Shown one piece after another: positions 60,106-64,000 of a stretch of 64,000 nucleotides of DNA. A program made the translations under genes and the position numbers. Position 1 is the stretch's first letter. The number at the start of each line of letters is the position of its first letter. Origin of the DNA: VXMO01 sp965219405 (GTDB lineage: Bacteria; Chloroflexota; Dehalococcoidia; UBA6926); the NCBI GenBank assembly GCA_965219405.1, contig OZ244736.1, positions 1,833,453-1,897,452 of the forward strand, read 5' to 3'. The notes under the pieces were generated by a model. That model was given only the letters and a program-made list of their open reading frames with translations, made no database searches and was not told where the DNA came from.

Positions 60106-60487
60106 GTTTCCGAAATCCGACTGAGCCGGTGTACTCGATTCGCGTAGCGGCGCGGCTTGTGGGCCTGCACGTGCAGACGTTGCGCTATTACGAACGGAAT
60201 GGCCTGGTTCAGCCTCAGCGGTCCCGCGGCAATGTTCGCTATTACAGCGATTCCGACGTTGAACGCATCCAGAAGATTAAGTCGCTCATCGATGAGCTCG
60301 GCGTGAATCTGGCCGGCGCGGAAGTAATCATACGGATGAGCGGACGTATGGCAGAGATGGAACAGCGGATCAAGGACCTTGAGGGCGCACTCGAACGGCT
60401 GACGGGTGTGAGAGCGCTCAGCGAGGGACAGACGGACGGTACTGAGGCACAAAGAGCCAATCGCAGTGGAGGCGAGGGAACGCAATC

Positions 60488-60491
<4 letters not shown>
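60102..60491 (+). CDS. hspR: HspR-type MerR-family heat-shock repressor
   Basis: 129 residues. The N-terminal winged helix (YSIRVAARLVGLHVQTLRYYERNGLVQPQRSRG as separate motifs YSIRVAARL and LRYYERNGL) is the MerR DNA-binding domain, followed by a coiled coil (about 80-105). Between dnaJ-like and clp genes this is the HspR position. HspR uses DnaK as co-repressor and represses its own operon by binding HAIR sites. The C-terminal tail is disordered. It overlaps both neighbours by 4 bases. Confidence 0.9.
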
Positions 60492-62962
<2,471 letters not shown>

Positions 62963-63013
62963 GCAGGGTGCTGACTTCCAAGCCGCCCATAGGGCGGCAA
63001 TCCCCCACCCTAC

Positions 63014-63031
63014 CCCCCGCCTTCGCGGGGG
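63014..63031. repeat. C-rich variant of the REP-like palindrome
   Basis: CCCCCGC-CTTC-GCGGGGG, flanked by CCCACCCTA and GGGGGAGGGG stretches, between clpC and the last hydrolase gene. Confidence 0.75.
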
Positions 63032-63084
63032 ACACGAAATAGCAATGGGGGAGGGGATTTTGCACAAGAAAAACCGGTGGCGGA

Positions 63085-63954
63085 ATGACTGATTATCCGC
63101 TGGGGGAGGGGTTCGTCTCCGCTGAGGGGATGCGTCTCCAGTATGTGGAGGCGGGGCCTAAAGACGGGCCGCCGCTGGTGTTCCTGCACGGGATCGGCGG
63201 GGGCATCGAGGACTGGTGGGCGAACCTGGGGTTTTTCGGCGAGCAAGGGTATCACGTCCTCGCGCCGAGTATGCCGGGGCACGGTGAATCCGAGTATCCA
63301 CGGGAGGAGTGGGATCCCGTGGAAAGTGGAAAGATGGTCATCGCGCTGCTGGACGCGTGGGGCATCGAATCAGCGCCTCTGATCGGCCATTCGGCGGGCG
63401 GAATAGCTTCGATTCTGGCGGCGCTGGATTCCCCGGAGCGGGTGAGGTCGTTGGTGCTAACCGCGCCGGGCGGGCTGACACGCAAGGTGGGGTGGCCTCT
63501 GCGGATCGTTACGATCCCGTTCGTGGGAGAGGCACTGTGGCATCCGCGGCTTTTGTCCGGACATCGGGCGAGCAAGACGATCTTCGCGGATGAAGACCTG
63601 GTAAATCAGAAGATCATGGACGAGTGGGTGTCCCGCCACCGTGATCCGATGCAGCGAAAGGCGTTCTTTCACCTGTTACGCAAGGGAATGGATCTTCGCG
63701 GGATGAAGCTCCCATACGACCTGCGGGACCGTGTGCGGGACATCACGTGCCCGACGCTCATTTTCTGGGGACGGCAGGATATCATCGTGCCGTCACCGGA
63801 GAAGCGGGACGGTCGGCTACTGACGTGGACGCAGGCAGAGTTTAAGGAGCTATCGCCGTCCGGACACTGGCCGCAGGTGGAGCAGGCCGGCGTGTTCAAC
63901 CGAGAGGCGGCGGGGTTTTTGGAGAGGGTGGCGGCTATTCGTTCCCGGACCTAG
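63085..63954 (+). CDS. Alpha/beta hydrolase
   Basis: 289 residues, alpha/beta-hydrolase fold. The oxyanion motif FLHGIGGGIEDW is at residues 33-44, the nucleophile Ser in LIGHSAGGIAS, the acid in FWGRQDIIVPS and the His in LSPSGHWPQVEQ. The cap domain lies near 130-210. It belongs to the large haloperoxidase/epoxide-hydrolase/esterase group, and the substrate cannot be told. A strong ribosome binding site is not seen. It ends about 45 bp from the window edge. Confidence 0.92.
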   Translation: MTDYPLGEGFVSAEGMRLQYVEAGPKDGPPLVFLHGIGGGIEDWWANLGFFGEQGYHVLAPSMPGHGESEYPREEWDPVESGKMVIALLDAWGIESAPLIGHSAGGIASILAALDSPERVRSLVLTAPGGLTRKVGWPLRIVTIPFVGEALWHPRLLSGHRASKTIFADEDLVNQKIMDEWVSRHRDPMQRKAFFHLLRKGMDLRGMKLPYDLRDRVRDITCPTLIFWGRQDIIVPSPEKRDGRLLTWTQAEFKELSPSGHWPQVEQAGVFNREAAGFLERVAAIRSRT

Positions 63955-64000
63955 ATCGCTCGAATTCCTTGAGCGCGTCCAAGGTAAGTGGGCGACCAGC
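63935..64000 (-). CDS. Possible C-terminal end of a convergent gene (partial)
   Basis: On the minus strand a 21-codon open frame from the window edge ends at TAG 63937-63935. The encoded tail (AGRPLTLDALKEFERSRSG then NE) looks like natural protein, with a helix-like LDALKEFE. It overlaps the end of the hydrolase gene by 20 bases on the opposite strand, which happens at other convergent pairs here. With so little sequence, no family can be named. Confidence 0.35.
   Translation of the reverse strand, partial: AGRPLTLDALKEFERSRSGNE

Overview
The window is a gene-dense bacterial chromosome segment with housekeeping, biosynthetic and a few accessory genes. The gene set suggests a member of the Chloroflexota, most likely a Dehalococcoidia/SAR202-like lineage. 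This rests on a FabL-type enoyl reductase, a DnaJ-HspR-Clp heat-shock operon, a thiolase-like/DUF35/MFS catabolic cluster, a DUF5678-aspartyl protease pair, and many short palindromic repeats of the ATTCCCGC-n4-GCGGGAAT type. The taxonomy is inference; no rRNA or tRNA gene was seen. UGA is an ordinary stop codon for many genes here.

Layout. 1-2.5 kb: the end-truncated FtsX-like ABC permease. 2.6-10 kb: a TatD hydrolase, two MFS transporters, a crotonase, the DUF5678/retropepsin pair, a DUF35 + thiolase-like pair and a PPOX flavoprotein. 10.2-17.1 kb: a Kef-type antiporter converging on a minus-strand operon for a MoxR ATPase, a DUF58 protein, a transglutaminase-like membrane protein and an O6-methylguanine-DNA methyltransferase. 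17.2-22.3 kb: a thiamine module, with thiamine pyrophosphokinase converging on a thiamine ABC transporter (thiB-thiP-thiQ) preceded by a promoter, a TPP riboswitch and an intrinsic terminator. 22.3-30.9 kb: an AAA/R3H protein, thymidylate kinase, gatA and gatC, a Phd/VapC toxin-antitoxin pair, and an Lrp regulator next to an aminotransferase. 31-31.8 kb: no convincing protein gene, but a highly structured stretch bounded by perfect 16-bp inverted repeats. 31.8-36.7 kb: rarA, an interrupted NYN gene, a TPR protein, fabL and rph. 36.9-40.6 kb: a competence pair (SLBB/ComEA-like and ComEC). 40.7-48 kb: glyA; rpsF-ssb-rpsR; a PpiC foldase; hom-thrC with a 20-codon ORF between them; folE. 47.6-52.7 kb: a FemAB-like acyltransferase, a GT4 glycosyltransferase, two PIG-L/LmbE deacetylases, a PHP phosphoesterase and a zinc ribbon. 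52.8-58.3 kb: ilvE and a histidine operon (hisH-hisA-hisF-HAD-hisIE) led by a cobalamin adenosyltransferase. 58.4-63 kb: mazEF, then the DnaJ-like/HspR/ClpC operon. The window ends in an alpha/beta hydrolase and possibly the tail of one more gene.

The most striking observation is that two minus-strand genes carry a single in-frame UGA with full family homology on both sides. In the methyltransferase the UGA replaces exactly the methyl-accepting cysteine of the PCHRV motif. In the thiolase-like protein it lies in the C-terminal glycine-rich motif, where classical thiolases place a catalytic cysteine. In both, a short hairpin with G in the first two bases of its loop begins 8-11 nt after the UGA. 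This is the pattern expected of selenocysteine insertion, although no Sec machinery is in the window. One gene with an in-frame UAG (NYN) is a reminder that decay or sequence error also occurs here.
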